A stretch of DNA of 9,289 nucleotides from Bacteroidia bacterium (GCA_030433225.1 JAUIMD010000051.1:1-9289); one strand, 5' to 3'; positions 1 through 7,288 are shown, counted from the stretch's first letter. Notes: generated by a model from the letters alone, not told the origin. Numbers and translations are program-made.

Positions 1-28
1 GCATCTGGGTATTGTTATCCTGAGTCAT
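1..28 (-). CDS. Possible 5' end of a divergent gene cut by the window edge
   Basis: On the minus strand an ATG at 28-26 opens a frame that reads M-T-Q-D-N-N-T-Q-M and runs off the left edge without a stop. Only nine codons are visible, so no product can be named. The placement, divergent from sppA across about 250 bp containing a hairpin, is what a real gene start would look like, and the AT-rich bases before the ATG fit a Bacteroidetes start lacking a Shine-Dalgarno site. It may equally be a chance ATG. Confidence 0.25.
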
Positions 29-275
29 TAAAGTTTACTGGTGCGAAATTAATAAAATTAGGTAATATATTGCACAAATTGCACCGAAGTGTGCAAAAAA
101 AGAAAATGGGCATGCAATGCTCTGTTCAGGGTGTTTTTATGCTTGTTTCGGCTTGTAATTTCCATATCTTAGTAACGTCAATTTTAGTGCAGTTACCCGG
201 TAGCTGTGTAAGTTTTTAGCAGGGAGTCAACCTTACAAATTATACATAAAGCCTTATAAAAAAGAAGATTAAGCA
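29..275. other. Intergenic region upstream of sppA
   Basis: This AT-rich stretch has no convincing coding frame. It contains the TTGCAC/GTGCAA hairpin described separately. The best plus-strand promoter candidate for the sppA cluster is a weak TAAGTTTT at 209-216, which matches the Bacteroidetes TAnnTTTG element except for its last base and would leave an untranslated leader of roughly 55 nt. No clear -33 TTTG lies at the usual distance. The bases just before the sppA ATG are A-rich (AAAAAAGAAGATTAAGCA) with no strong Shine-Dalgarno sequence. Confidence 0.4.
70..96. repeat. TTGCAC direct repeat plus GTGCAA inverted copy (hairpin or operator-like)
   Basis: TTGCAC occurs at 70-75 and again at 79-84, and its reverse complement GTGCAA lies at 91-96. 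The copies at 79-84 and 91-96 form a perfect 6-bp stem with a six-base loop. A run of A follows on the plus strand, so this is not an intrinsic terminator in either direction. Its position between two possible divergent starts makes a protein-binding site plausible, but there is no independent support. Confidence 0.3.
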
Positions 276-2039
276 ATGAAAGACTTTTTTAAGTACGTTT
301 TTGCATCCATTACGGGATACATTATTTTAATGGTGTTGTTTGTTTTTTTGGGCATAGCCTTTCTGTTTAGCCTGGCCATGAGTTCTCAAAAACAGGTAAC
401 CGTAAATCCCCACACGGTTTTAAAAGTAACCTTGTCCGGAGAAATTGTGGAGCGTAAAAAAGAAGATCCGTTTCGTGAACTTCCACTTTTCGCGGACAAC
501 CGAATTTTGATACAAGGCATGACCGAACTGATTACTATGGTAGATAAAGCGGCGGACGACCCTAATATTGACGGAATCTATCTACAGTCGGGGGCTTTTA
601 GTGCCGGCTTTGCAACCTGCGACGAAATTCGCAATGCCCTTGAGCGCTTTAAATCCACAGGAAAATACATATATGCCTATGGTGCATATTATTCACAAAA
701 AGGCTATTACATTGCCAGTGTAGCCGATTCGGTTTTTATGAACCCCATGGGAGGGGTGGATTTACGCGGGTTATCTTCCGAGCAAATTTTCTTCAAAAAT
801 GCACTTGAGAAAATGGATGTGGAAGTGAATATTATTAAACACGGCAAATACAAGTCGGCCGTTGAACCATTTTTCAGGGAAAATAACAGCGAAGAAAACA
901 AGCAACAGCTAAGTGTTTTGCTGCAGGGTATTTGGGAAGTGTTTTTGGATAAAGTTTCAGCATCAAGGGGCATATCAAAAGATCAATTGAATGCCTATGC
1001 CAGTGAGGCCATGCTGTTTAAAGAGCAGGCCTTGAACCTACAGTACAATCTGGTGGATGGGTTAAAATATACCGACCAAATGGAAGCGCTTTTGCTGGCA
1101 CAACAAGGCAAGGGGAAAAACAGTGAGGTAGATGTGGTGGAAATTTCGGAATATAAACATGCCGAGTCTGCCAAAAATAAACGCATCAGCTCGCGCGATA
1201 AAGTGGTGGTTATTTATGGCAGCGGGGGTATCGATGTGGGCGATACAGATGGAATTGTTTCCGGGGAACTGGCGGAAACAATCCGCAAAGTACGTAAAGA
1301 TAAAAATGTGAAGGCCGTGGTATTTCGGGTAAATAGTCCTGGCGGTAGCGCCTACGGCAGCGAGCAAATCTGGCGCGAAATGAAGCTGCTGGGTGAAAAA
1401 GTCCCAGTGGTGGTTTCCATGGGCGATGTGGCTGCCTCAGGAGGGTATTACATTGCATGCGTGGCCGATACTATTTTGGCCGGTAAAGCCACCATTACCG
1501 GGTCCATTGGCATTTACGGTTCGTTTATGACCTTTGGTAAAACCTTTGAAAAACTGGGGGTTACCTTCGACCGGGTAAAAACTCATGAACTCGCCGATAT
1601 TATGTCAGGTACCCGAAGCATGCAGCCGGCTGAAAAAGCCATGTTGCAGGCCTATATCGAGCGGGGGTACGATACCTTTGTTACTCGTTGTGCCGACGGA
1701 AGAGGCATGGATTATGAGGGAATAGACAGCATAGGGCAGGGCCGCGTTTGGACGGGTATTGACGCCAAACGCGTGGGCTTGGTGGATGGATTTGGCGGAC
1801 TGCACGAAGCCATTGAAACCGCTGCAGAAATGGCAAACCTGGAAGAATACCGGCTGCAGGAGCTTCCCCATCTAAAAACCTTTATGGAACGGCTGATGGA
1901 AGACCTGCAAATGGAAGCTGGAAATGCCTTGCTTCGCTTACGTTTTGGCGACGAATGGGAGGTGTACAAAAAACTACGCCTGCTTAAACAACAGGAAGGG
2001 GTGCAGGCAAGAATGCCCTTTGATTTGGAGATAAACTAA
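276..2039 (+). CDS. sppA: Signal peptide peptidase SppA, 67-kDa (type I) form
   Basis: A membrane-bound serine protease that cleaves signal peptides left in the inner membrane after secretion. The 587-residue length fits the long, internally duplicated SppA, in which two ClpP/crotonase-like domains form one protomer. An N-terminal membrane helix spans about residues 7-35. The first domain carries the general-base Lys193 in KYKSAVEPF, matching the YKSAVEPF of E. coli SppA (Lys209). The second domain has the VNSPGGS strand-turn at 352-358 and the nucleophile Ser388 in AASGGYYIA, matching E. coli Ser409. Both halves of the Ser-Lys dyad are therefore present and the enzyme should be active. It is the first gene of a co-directional cluster, 30 nt ahead of lpxK. 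The ATG at 276 gives a short cytoplasmic N-terminus directly before the membrane helix, as the family expects. Confidence 0.96.
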   Translation: MKDFFKYVFASITGYIILMVLFVFLGIAFLFSLAMSSQKQVTVNPHTVLKVTLSGEIVERKKEDPFRELPLFADNRILIQGMTELITMVDKAADDPNIDGIYLQSGAFSAGFATCDEIRNALERFKSTGKYIYAYGAYYSQKGYYIASVADSVFMNPMGGVDLRGLSSEQIFFKNALEKMDVEVNIIKHGKYKSAVEPFFRENNSEENKQQLSVLLQGIWEVFLDKVSASRGISKDQLNAYASEAMLFKEQALNLQYNLVDGLKYTDQMEALLLAQQGKGKNSEVDVVEISEYKHAESAKNKRISSRDKVVVIYGSGGIDVGDTDGIVSGELAETIRKVRKDKNVKAVVFRVNSPGGSAYGSEQIWREMKLLGEKVPVVVSMGDVAASGGYYIACVADTILAGKATITGSIGIYGSFMTFGKTFEKLGVTFDRVKTHELADIMSGTRSMQPAEKAMLQAYIERGYDTFVTRCADGRGMDYEGIDSIGQGRVWTGIDAKRVGLVDGFGGLHEAIETAAEMANLEEYRLQELPHLKTFMERLMEDLQMEAGNALLRLRFGDEWEVYKKLRLLKQQEGVQARMPFDLEIN

Positions 2040-2069
2040 CCGGTCTTTTGCACTACTTAAAACCTTCGC

Positions 2070-3137
2070 ATGCGCATTCTTCATTTGGTTCGTAAACTGC
2101 TTTTTCCACTTTCTTTCGTGTATGGTGGAGTTATGGCTATACGAAATGGCTTGTATAAGAGTGGTTTTTTTAAGTCATATGCATTCGATGTTCCTGTGAT
2201 TGGTGTTGGCAATTTATCGGTAGGTGGAACCGGAAAAACACCCCATGTCGAGTGGATCATCCGGGTTTTATCTCCAAACTGTTCATTGGCGGTGTTAAGT
2301 AGAGGGTACGGACGAAAAACAAAAGGCTTTAGGTGGGTGAATGTCGCGGATGTTGCAGAGAATGTGGGCGATGAACCTTTACAGATCAAGCAAAAGTACC
2401 CATCCATACAAGTAGCGGTAGATGAGGATCGCGTACACGGAATTCGCCAACTGTTACAGCAAAAGCATGCACCGGAGGTGATTGTACTGGATGATGCATT
2501 TCAGCACAGAAAGGTAAAGCCGGGGTTGCAAATTCTGCTCGATAATTTCAACCGGCCTATCCATCGCGATCTGGTTTTACCCGCCGGCAATTTGCGGGAG
2601 TTTAAAGCCGGGAAAAAACGTGCTGACCTGGTAATCGTTACCAAATGTGAAGGAATTACCCCTTTCGAAATTTCTGCTTTTCAAAAAAAATACCGCAAAA
2701 CGCATTCCGATAAGCTGTATTTTTCACATGTGAAATACCTGTCTCCGGCTCCGGTTTTTAACGAATTAACAACTGTACTGGATGTCGACTGTTTAAAAAA
2801 GTCGCATGTACTTGTAGTTACCGGCATTGCCAGTCCTACCGCTTTCGAGCAATATATTGCGGCACTGAGTGGCAGTATAACCATTTTGCGCTTTCCGGAT
2901 CACCATACGTTCAGTTCGGCTGACGAACTTAAGATTTACCGGACGTTTCAAAAAATTTCGGCTGAATACAAGTACGTTATTACTACAGAAAAGGATGCAA
3001 CGCGGTTTGTAAACCTGCATACGTTAAAAGAGCAGCTTGCCCGCTATTGCTATTACATACCCGTGCAGGTGGATTTTTTAAACCGTGCCGAAAAACAACT
3101 TATAAAAACGATAGAAAATTATGTACGAAACATATAA
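2070..3137 (+). CDS. lpxK: Tetraacyldisaccharide 4'-kinase (lipid A 4'-kinase)
   Basis: LpxK transfers the gamma-phosphate of ATP to the 4' position of tetraacyldisaccharide-1-phosphate to make lipid IVA, at the cytoplasmic face of the inner membrane, late in the Raetz lipid A pathway. The protein is 355 residues, within the usual family length. Visible motifs, in order: a hydrophobic N-terminus (about 5-25) thought to contact the membrane; the P-loop GNLSVGGTGKTP at 47-58; SRGYGRKTKGF at 77-87; GDEPLQ at 100-105; the acidic metal-site motif DDAFQHR at 141-147; and LPAGNLRE at 170-177. The ATG at 2070 gives a full family N-terminus. It lies 30 nt after sppA and its last 17 nt overlap punA in a different frame, so it is probably co-transcribed with both. 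Its presence implies a Gram-negative outer membrane with lipid A. Confidence 0.96.
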   Translation: MRILHLVRKLLFPLSFVYGGVMAIRNGLYKSGFFKSYAFDVPVIGVGNLSVGGTGKTPHVEWIIRVLSPNCSLAVLSRGYGRKTKGFRWVNVADVAENVGDEPLQIKQKYPSIQVAVDEDRVHGIRQLLQQKHAPEVIVLDDAFQHRKVKPGLQILLDNFNRPIHRDLVLPAGNLREFKAGKKRADLVIVTKCEGITPFEISAFQKKYRKTHSDKLYFSHVKYLSPAPVFNELTTVLDVDCLKKSHVLVVTGIASPTAFEQYIAALSGSITILRFPDHHTFSSADELKIYRTFQKISAEYKYVITTEKDATRFVNLHTLKEQLARYCYYIPVQVDFLNRAEKQLIKTIENYVRNI

Positions 3138-3930
3138 AGAAACCGCAGCATTTATCAAAGAACGTACCGGAGAGGCGGACATTGCTATAATTCTGGGCAC
3201 CGGTTTGGCATCGCTGGTAAATGAAATCGATGTGCAGGTAGAAATTTCCTATACTGAAATTCCGAATTTTCCGGTTTCTACTGTGGAAGGGCATCACGGC
3301 AAGCTGGTTTATGGCAGTTTAGGGAAACGCAAAGTACTGGCGCTGCAGGGCAGATTCCATTATTACGAGGGCTATTCCATGCAGGAAGTTACCTTTCCTG
3401 TACGTGTGTTTTATGAATTGGGCATTCGTAAGCTGATTGTTTCCAATGCAAGCGGTGGGTTAAATCCTGAATTTAAGGTAGGCGACATTATGGTGTTAAC
3501 GGACCATATCAACTTTTTCCCGGAGCATCCACTGCGTGGAACGAACCTTTCCGCCTATGGGCCACGTTTCCCTGATATGAGTGAGCCCTATAAACAGCAA
3601 TTTATTCAACAGGCATTTAAGCTTGCAAACCAACTAAACATATCCTTAAAAAAAGGGGTGTATGTGGGCGTATCCGGCCCTACCTTCGAAACGCCGGCTG
3701 AATACTTGATGTTTCGGCATTTGGGTGCCGATGTTGTGGGCATGTCAACAGTACCTGAGGTAATTGTGGCCCGGCACATGCAAATGGATGTGTTTGGCTT
3801 ATCGGTAATTACTGATAGTGGTGTGCCGGGTGAAATTAAGGAAGTAAGCCATGAAGAAGTGCAGCACATAGCGGCTCAGGCTGAACCTAAATTAACGGCG
3901 CTGGTAAAGGAGATGGTACAGGTAATGTAG
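3121..3930 (+). CDS. punA: Purine nucleoside phosphorylase, trimeric PNP/MTAP family
   Basis: Catalyses phosphorolysis of purine (deoxy)nucleosides to free base and (deoxy)ribose-1-phosphate in cytoplasmic purine salvage. The 269-residue size and motifs fit the trimeric (low-molecular-mass) class: phosphate-binding GTGLA at 26-30, GHHG at 58-61, QGRFHYYEGY at 76-85, SNASGG at 108-113, GPTFETPAE at 186-194 and VGMST at 206-210. Glu194 aligns with the base-binding Glu201 of human PNP. The residue aligned with the human specificity Asn243 is Asp232 (VITD); from memory this Asp is usual in Bacteroidetes homologues, and it leaves the nucleoside preference less certain. The ATG at 3121 overlaps the lpxK end by 17 nt, which suggests translational coupling. 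It ends 9 nt from the convergent regulator gene, with no obvious terminator hairpin between them. Confidence 0.95.
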   Translation: MYETYKETAAFIKERTGEADIAIILGTGLASLVNEIDVQVEISYTEIPNFPVSTVEGHHGKLVYGSLGKRKVLALQGRFHYYEGYSMQEVTFPVRVFYELGIRKLIVSNASGGLNPEFKVGDIMVLTDHINFFPEHPLRGTNLSAYGPRFPDMSEPYKQQFIQQAFKLANQLNISLKKGVYVGVSGPTFETPAEYLMFRHLGADVVGMSTVPEVIVARHMQMDVFGLSVITDSGVPGEIKEVSHEEVQHIAAQAEPKLTALVKEMVQVM

Positions 3931-3939
3931 TGCGAAGGT

Positions 3940-5025
3940 TTATTTTACAGGAAGATGAACAAGTAAGCGTACCCCTTTCCATCGCGACGACGAAAACTCG
4001 ATATCGCCCTGGTTTTGGTACAGTAAACTTTTAAGATTATTCAGCATTCCAACGCAGCCCCTTGACTCCTGATGCTCGGGCAAACCTACAAACTTCCAGT
4101 TGGTTTCTATTTTTGCCATAATGTCTTTAGGAAAAGAACGGTGACTCATACAAATGCATAAGGTGGTTTTGTTTTTCGACTTCGAATTTCCCTCTTTTAA
4201 AACAATCTTTGAATGTTCCATCACCGCCAATAAGCATTCCTTAATAAGGTACCACAAGGTGAAATGCAATATGTCTTCGCTCATCCAGATTTGCCGGGCA
4301 TTCGAAAATTTGTTTTCCACACTCAGATCTTTTTTGGTGATGATCCCGTTTAGTTTTGCAGTTATGCCTGCTAAAGTTTGGTGTAAAACAATGTTCTTTT
4401 GTGGTGGCACTTCAAAAGCCGAGTTGGTCAATAAGAATCGCTGAATAGGAATTAATAAGGATTCAGGGGCTTCAATGGTTTCTTTAATGGCCTGGTTTAA
4501 CTCTTCCTTTAATGGCTCAAATTCAGTGTTTTTGCCAGATATTTGAGGGATAACCAATTTTAATTTGTCATATACCGAAGCCAGTTCACTTTTCAAAAGG
4601 TTAAATACTATTTTTTTGGAGCCAGAATAAACCTGTTCGTTTTTATCGCCATAAAGCGCAAGCAAAACATGGGAGCGGGCTATTAGTTCCATAGGGCGAA
4701 TCGGCTTATTTACATAGTCCGAAGCACCGGCTTCCAGCGCAATTTCAAGGTTCTCGGTTGAAGCAACAAATCCGGAATAAACAATAACCGGTATGTTTTT
4801 GTACACGGATTCCTGTCGCATTTTTTTAATCAGGTCAATCCCTGTATTGGGCATTTGCCAGTCGGTAATTACAAGGTCGGGGAGTTCTTTTTTTATCACC
4901 TCAAACCCCATCAATCCGTCGTTCGATTGATAGATGTCGCAATCCGCATTCATTTTTTCCAGCACCCTGGCCATGTATTCCAGGTTATCCGGCTCGTCAT
5001 CTATAATCAGGATTTTACTTTTCAT
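3940..5025 (-). CDS. Response regulator: receiver domain fused to a degenerate histidine-kinase-like region
   Basis: A 361-residue cytoplasmic protein. Residues 1 to about 122 form a complete receiver: acidic Asp9/Asp10, phospho-acceptor Asp55 in VITDWQMP, switch Ser84 and Lys107 in NKP. It should therefore accept phosphate. There is no DNA-binding, GGDEF or other common output domain. Residues about 135-361 instead follow the outline of a kinase core: a long helical part (about 141-200), a strand-helix block with SEDILHFTLWYLIKEC at 249-264 in the N-box place, and an ending GDIEFSSSRWKGVRLLVHLP at 340-359 resembling the last strands of a HATPase domain. The acceptor His is absent, the N-box Asn is replaced (Glu263) and no G1 box is visible; only Gly323 and Gly326 recall a G2 box. 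The start at 5025 overlaps the upstream kinase stop by 11 nt, so the two are surely translated together. The specific output is unknown. Confidence 0.85.
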   Translation of the reverse strand: MKSKILIIDDEPDNLEYMARVLEKMNADCDIYQSNDGLMGFEVIKKELPDLVITDWQMPNTGIDLIKKMRQESVYKNIPVIVYSGFVASTENLEIALEAGASDYVNKPIRPMELIARSHVLLALYGDKNEQVYSGSKKIVFNLLKSELASVYDKLKLVIPQISGKNTEFEPLKEELNQAIKETIEAPESLLIPIQRFLLTNSAFEVPPQKNIVLHQTLAGITAKLNGIITKKDLSVENKFSNARQIWMSEDILHFTLWYLIKECLLAVMEHSKIVLKEGNSKSKNKTTLCICMSHRSFPKDIMAKIETNWKFVGLPEHQESRGCVGMLNNLKSLLYQNQGDIEFSSSRWKGVRLLVHLPVK

Positions 5026-6304
5026 GTTGCTCTATGCTTTTGGTAACACTATCCAGCAAATGCGTAAAGCGTTGTTCATTCATGCTGGATAAAGACTCAT
5101 GCAGTGCATGCTTCCACGCTTCTACCTCCTTGTCAAGGTCAGGCATTTCATTAATAAATGCCTTTATTTTCGACAATTCGTATATGCTGTGTTGCCTGAT
5201 TTTTTCAATGTAAGGTTCCAGTATTTGTTTATGGTCGTTGTGCAGGTGAATGGTTTCAAATTTTGAGTGGATACGAAACCGGGCAATGACTTCCTCCTGT
5301 TTTACCAGGGGCAGCGTAAACCAAAGCTCTGTTGTAGTTGCATCCTTTTCAGTCAGGCCATACAATTCTCCGTGCGACTCTATGGCCAATTTAAAAAACA
5401 ACACACGCAGGTACGATGAGCTTTTGGATTCTGTTATTTCATAATCCTGCGTAGTGAGGTAGGCTTGAACGTTTTGTTTACTTTCCTCATCCATCTGTGT
5501 GGCTACCGCAATGCGGAGCTTTCCATCCATTTCTTTTGAATAAATGTGGATGCTTGCATTGTTTTGGGCGTATTTTATGCCGTTAATAAGCAGGTTGGTC
5601 AGTAGCCGGTGCAGTATGCTTTTATCGCATTGCGCCCAGTAGGTAAATTCAGAGTGGTATTGAAGGATGATGTTCTTCTTTTGGGCCATAAGTTCGGCTC
5701 CGGAAAGAACGCCCTTAAGCAATTCGGCCACATTCACTCTTTCTTTGTTTAATGGAAGTTGAGAACCGCTGAATTTTTGAACATCCAATACATTCTGCAG
5801 CATATTCATCATCAGGTTTCCTGCGTTTTCTATGGTTTGTTTGGTTTTGTTGTTTTCCATATGATCCAGCTGGTGCAGAATAATATTCAACGGATTCTTG
5901 AGATCATGTGCAAGCATTTCCGTAATGCTTTCGTAGTATTTTTTTATTTTTTGTAGTTGCGCTTCCTTTTCATTTACCACATATTCAAGCGACGTATCCT
6001 GCTCCATTTTGTTCTCCATTTTGCTGCCTTTAACACGTTTTTCGCGGGAACGGGCAGCCAAAAACAGCAGGATTGAAACAACCAAAACACTGATGGAGAA
6101 AACCAACAGGAGGAGATCAATAGTGAGGTTTGCACCGCTCACAATGGAGAGCAGATTAACGTTTGCCAGCTGCGGTGTGCGTAAAGGTTGAGCAACATAA
6201 CTTCCTATATAGGCAATTGCGCCTTGCTCCATACAAATCCAATTTGTAAAAGAGGTGAGCACGGATGCACACAGGCTTATTATTTGCAAAGAAAGTACCG
6301 CCAT
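5015..6304 (-). CDS. Membrane sensor histidine kinase with degenerate ATP-binding domain
   Basis: A 429-residue protein with two hydrophobic segments (about 3-23 and 61-84) flanking a short, probably periplasmic loop of about 40 residues, then a charged linker/coiled coil (about 85-125). The HisKA domain is intact, with His133 in LAHDLKNPLN. The N-box region is recognisable, with Asn241 in NLLINGIKYA. The ATP-lid motifs are not: where DxGxGI should stand there is VATQMDEES (267-275), and the glycine-rich G2 box is replaced by SSSYLRVLFF (295-304). The HATPase fold still ends normally (LWFTLPL, 327-333). A helical tail of about 85 residues follows. The ATG at 6304 is preferred because it directly precedes the first membrane segment. 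It may therefore be a weak kinase, a phosphatase or a pseudokinase. It is co-translated with the regulator downstream, its likely partner. The signal is unknown. Confidence 0.87.
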   Translation of the reverse strand: MAVLSLQIISLCASVLTSFTNWICMEQGAIAYIGSYVAQPLRTPQLANVNLLSIVSGANLTIDLLLLVFSISVLVVSILLFLAARSREKRVKGSKMENKMEQDTSLEYVVNEKEAQLQKIKKYYESITEMLAHDLKNPLNIILHQLDHMENNKTKQTIENAGNLMMNMLQNVLDVQKFSGSQLPLNKERVNVAELLKGVLSGAELMAQKKNIILQYHSEFTYWAQCDKSILHRLLTNLLINGIKYAQNNASIHIYSKEMDGKLRIAVATQMDEESKQNVQAYLTTQDYEITESKSSSYLRVLFFKLAIESHGELYGLTEKDATTTELWFTLPLVKQEEVIARFRIHSKFETIHLHNDHKQILEPYIEKIRQHSIYELSKIKAFINEMPDLDKEVEAWKHALHESLSSMNEQRFTHLLDSVTKSIEQHEK

Positions 6305-6541
6305 GTTTTGTACGGAATCACAATTTGTTTGTTACACTACAGGTCAAAAATAAGTAAAATAATTGTTAATGCATTAAGAATAAAGTATATAATCCACCTT
6401 TCAATTGTTAAATAAGTAAAGGGGTTGTGTATGCTTTCTTTTTATATACAGGGGATAAGTGTTTGCTAAAATAGGTTTGTGACGTGCATTCATAGTGTAA
6501 GTTAAGTGGTTGTTTGCAGCCATGGGGTGTAGCTATGCATC
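6305..6541. other. Intergenic region between the two two-component modules
   Basis: No gene is visible on either strand. Besides the minus-strand -7 element, the right part has a plus-strand TAGGTTTG at 6472-6479 (also an exact TAnnTTTG), about 70 bp ahead of the hairpin at 6546-6574. The AT-rich left part carries two copies of AAATAAGTAAA (6348-6358 and 6410-6420) and of AATTGTTAA (6361-6369 and 6403-6411). Confidence 0.4.
6345..6352 (-). promoter_or_regulatory. Candidate Bacteroidetes -7 element for the degenerate kinase/regulator operon
   Basis: Read on the minus strand this is TATTTTTG, an exact TAnnTTTG match. It lies 40 bp before the ATG at 6304, giving a leader of about 35 nt. No convincing -33 TTTG is seen at 17-23 bp upstream, so the call rests on the -7 match and on position. 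Confidence 0.4.
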
Positions 6542-6574
6542 AAAAAAAAAGAGCCGCATAAAGCGACTCTTTTT
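6542..6574 (-). terminator. Intrinsic terminator of the rprX-rprY operon
   Basis: Arms 6546-6557 and 6563-6574 form a 12-bp stem with one mismatch (C6554/A6566) around the five-base loop ATAAA. Read on the minus strand it ends in nine Ts and starts 21 nt after the rprY stop. The other strand ends in five Ts that are part of the stem, so some bidirectional activity is possible. Confidence 0.88.
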
Positions 6575-6595
6575 CCTATGTTTTTCAGGAAGGCA

Positions 6596-7282
6596 TCAAA
6601 CGATCAGTTTATACCCTTTTCCATGAATGTTTATAATTTCTACATTCGATTCCTCTTTTAAGTGCTTTCTTAACTTGGTGATGTACACGTCCATACTTCT
6701 GGCATTAAAGTAATTGTCATCAATCCAAATTTTCTTTAAGGCATAGTTACGTTCCAGCACATCGTTTTGGTGGGCACAAAGTAACTTTAACAGTTCCGAT
6801 TCTTTGGTAGTTAATTTTACTGTTTTGTCACTGTCAGCCAGGGTTTGTTTTTGTGTGTCAAACGTATATTTCCCCAAGGTGTACGTCAACTGTTCCTTGG
6901 TTTTTGTACCTGAAGTACGTCGCAGAATAGCTTCAATTCTGAAAAGCAATTCTTCCATACTAAACGGTTTGGTCAAATAATCGTCGGCCCCTAATTTAAA
7001 TCCTTCCAGAATATCTTCTTTCAATGATTTTGCAGTCAGGAATATTATTGGAATTTCGGTATTCACCAATCGGATTTCTTTGGCTAACGTAAACCCGTCT
7101 TTTTTTGGCATCATTACATCAAAAATGCACAGGTCGTATTTGTTTTTATTAAACTCTTCCTGTGCAGCCGCGCCGTCAGGTACAAGGTCGGTGTCAAAAC
7201 CTTTGGCCATTAAATATTCTCGTAACAGCATGCCCAGATTTTCGTCATCTTCGGCTAATAAAATTTTCACTTTTTCTTCCAT
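6596..7282 (-). CDS. rprY: OmpR/PhoB-family response regulator, RprY-like
   Basis: A 228-residue DNA-binding response regulator. The receiver (about 5-120) has acidic Glu11/Asp12/Asp13, phospho-acceptor Asp55 in FDVMMP, Thr83 and Lys105 in TKPF. The C-terminal winged helix (about 130-228) includes TTKESELLKLL (168-178), the recognition helix RSMDVYITKLRKHL (195-208) and the wing hairpin ending GKGYKL. Stretches such as DENLGMLLREYL, LKEDILEGFKLGADDY and KKIWIDDNYFNARSMDVYI closely match Bacteroides RprY as I remember it, so the symbol is used with fair confidence. Every catalytic residue is present. It starts 6 nt after the rprX stop (TGA-6 nt-ATG), is translated from the same transcript and is followed by a strong terminator. 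It probably binds direct repeats upstream of its targets, as OmpR-family proteins do; its target genes are not in the sequence, apart from possible autoregulation. Confidence 0.94.
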   Translation of the reverse strand: MEEKVKILLAEDDENLGMLLREYLMAKGFDTDLVPDGAAAQEEFNKNKYDLCIFDVMMPKKDGFTLAKEIRLVNTEIPIIFLTAKSLKEDILEGFKLGADDYLTKPFSMEELLFRIEAILRRTSGTKTKEQLTYTLGKYTFDTQKQTLADSDKTVKLTTKESELLKLLCAHQNDVLERNYALKKIWIDDNYFNARSMDVYITKLRKHLKEESNVEIINIHGKGYKLIV

Positions 7283-7288
7283 TCTGTA

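Noticed and set aside
707..1969. Several minus-strand frames of 60-100 codons opposite sppA
   Set aside because: They sit wholly inside a well-supported gene, have cysteine/serine-rich composition typical of antisense shadows, and match no family.
2060..3941. An 11-bp inverted repeat (AAACCTTCGCA at 2060-2070, TGCGAAGGTTT at 3931-3941) that exactly brackets lpxK-punA
   Set aside because: The bracketing is striking, but a rough count (about 4x10^7 position pairs against 4^11 words) predicts around ten such matches by chance in a window of this size, and nothing else suggests a mobile unit: no recombinase, no target duplication, and the genes are housekeeping.
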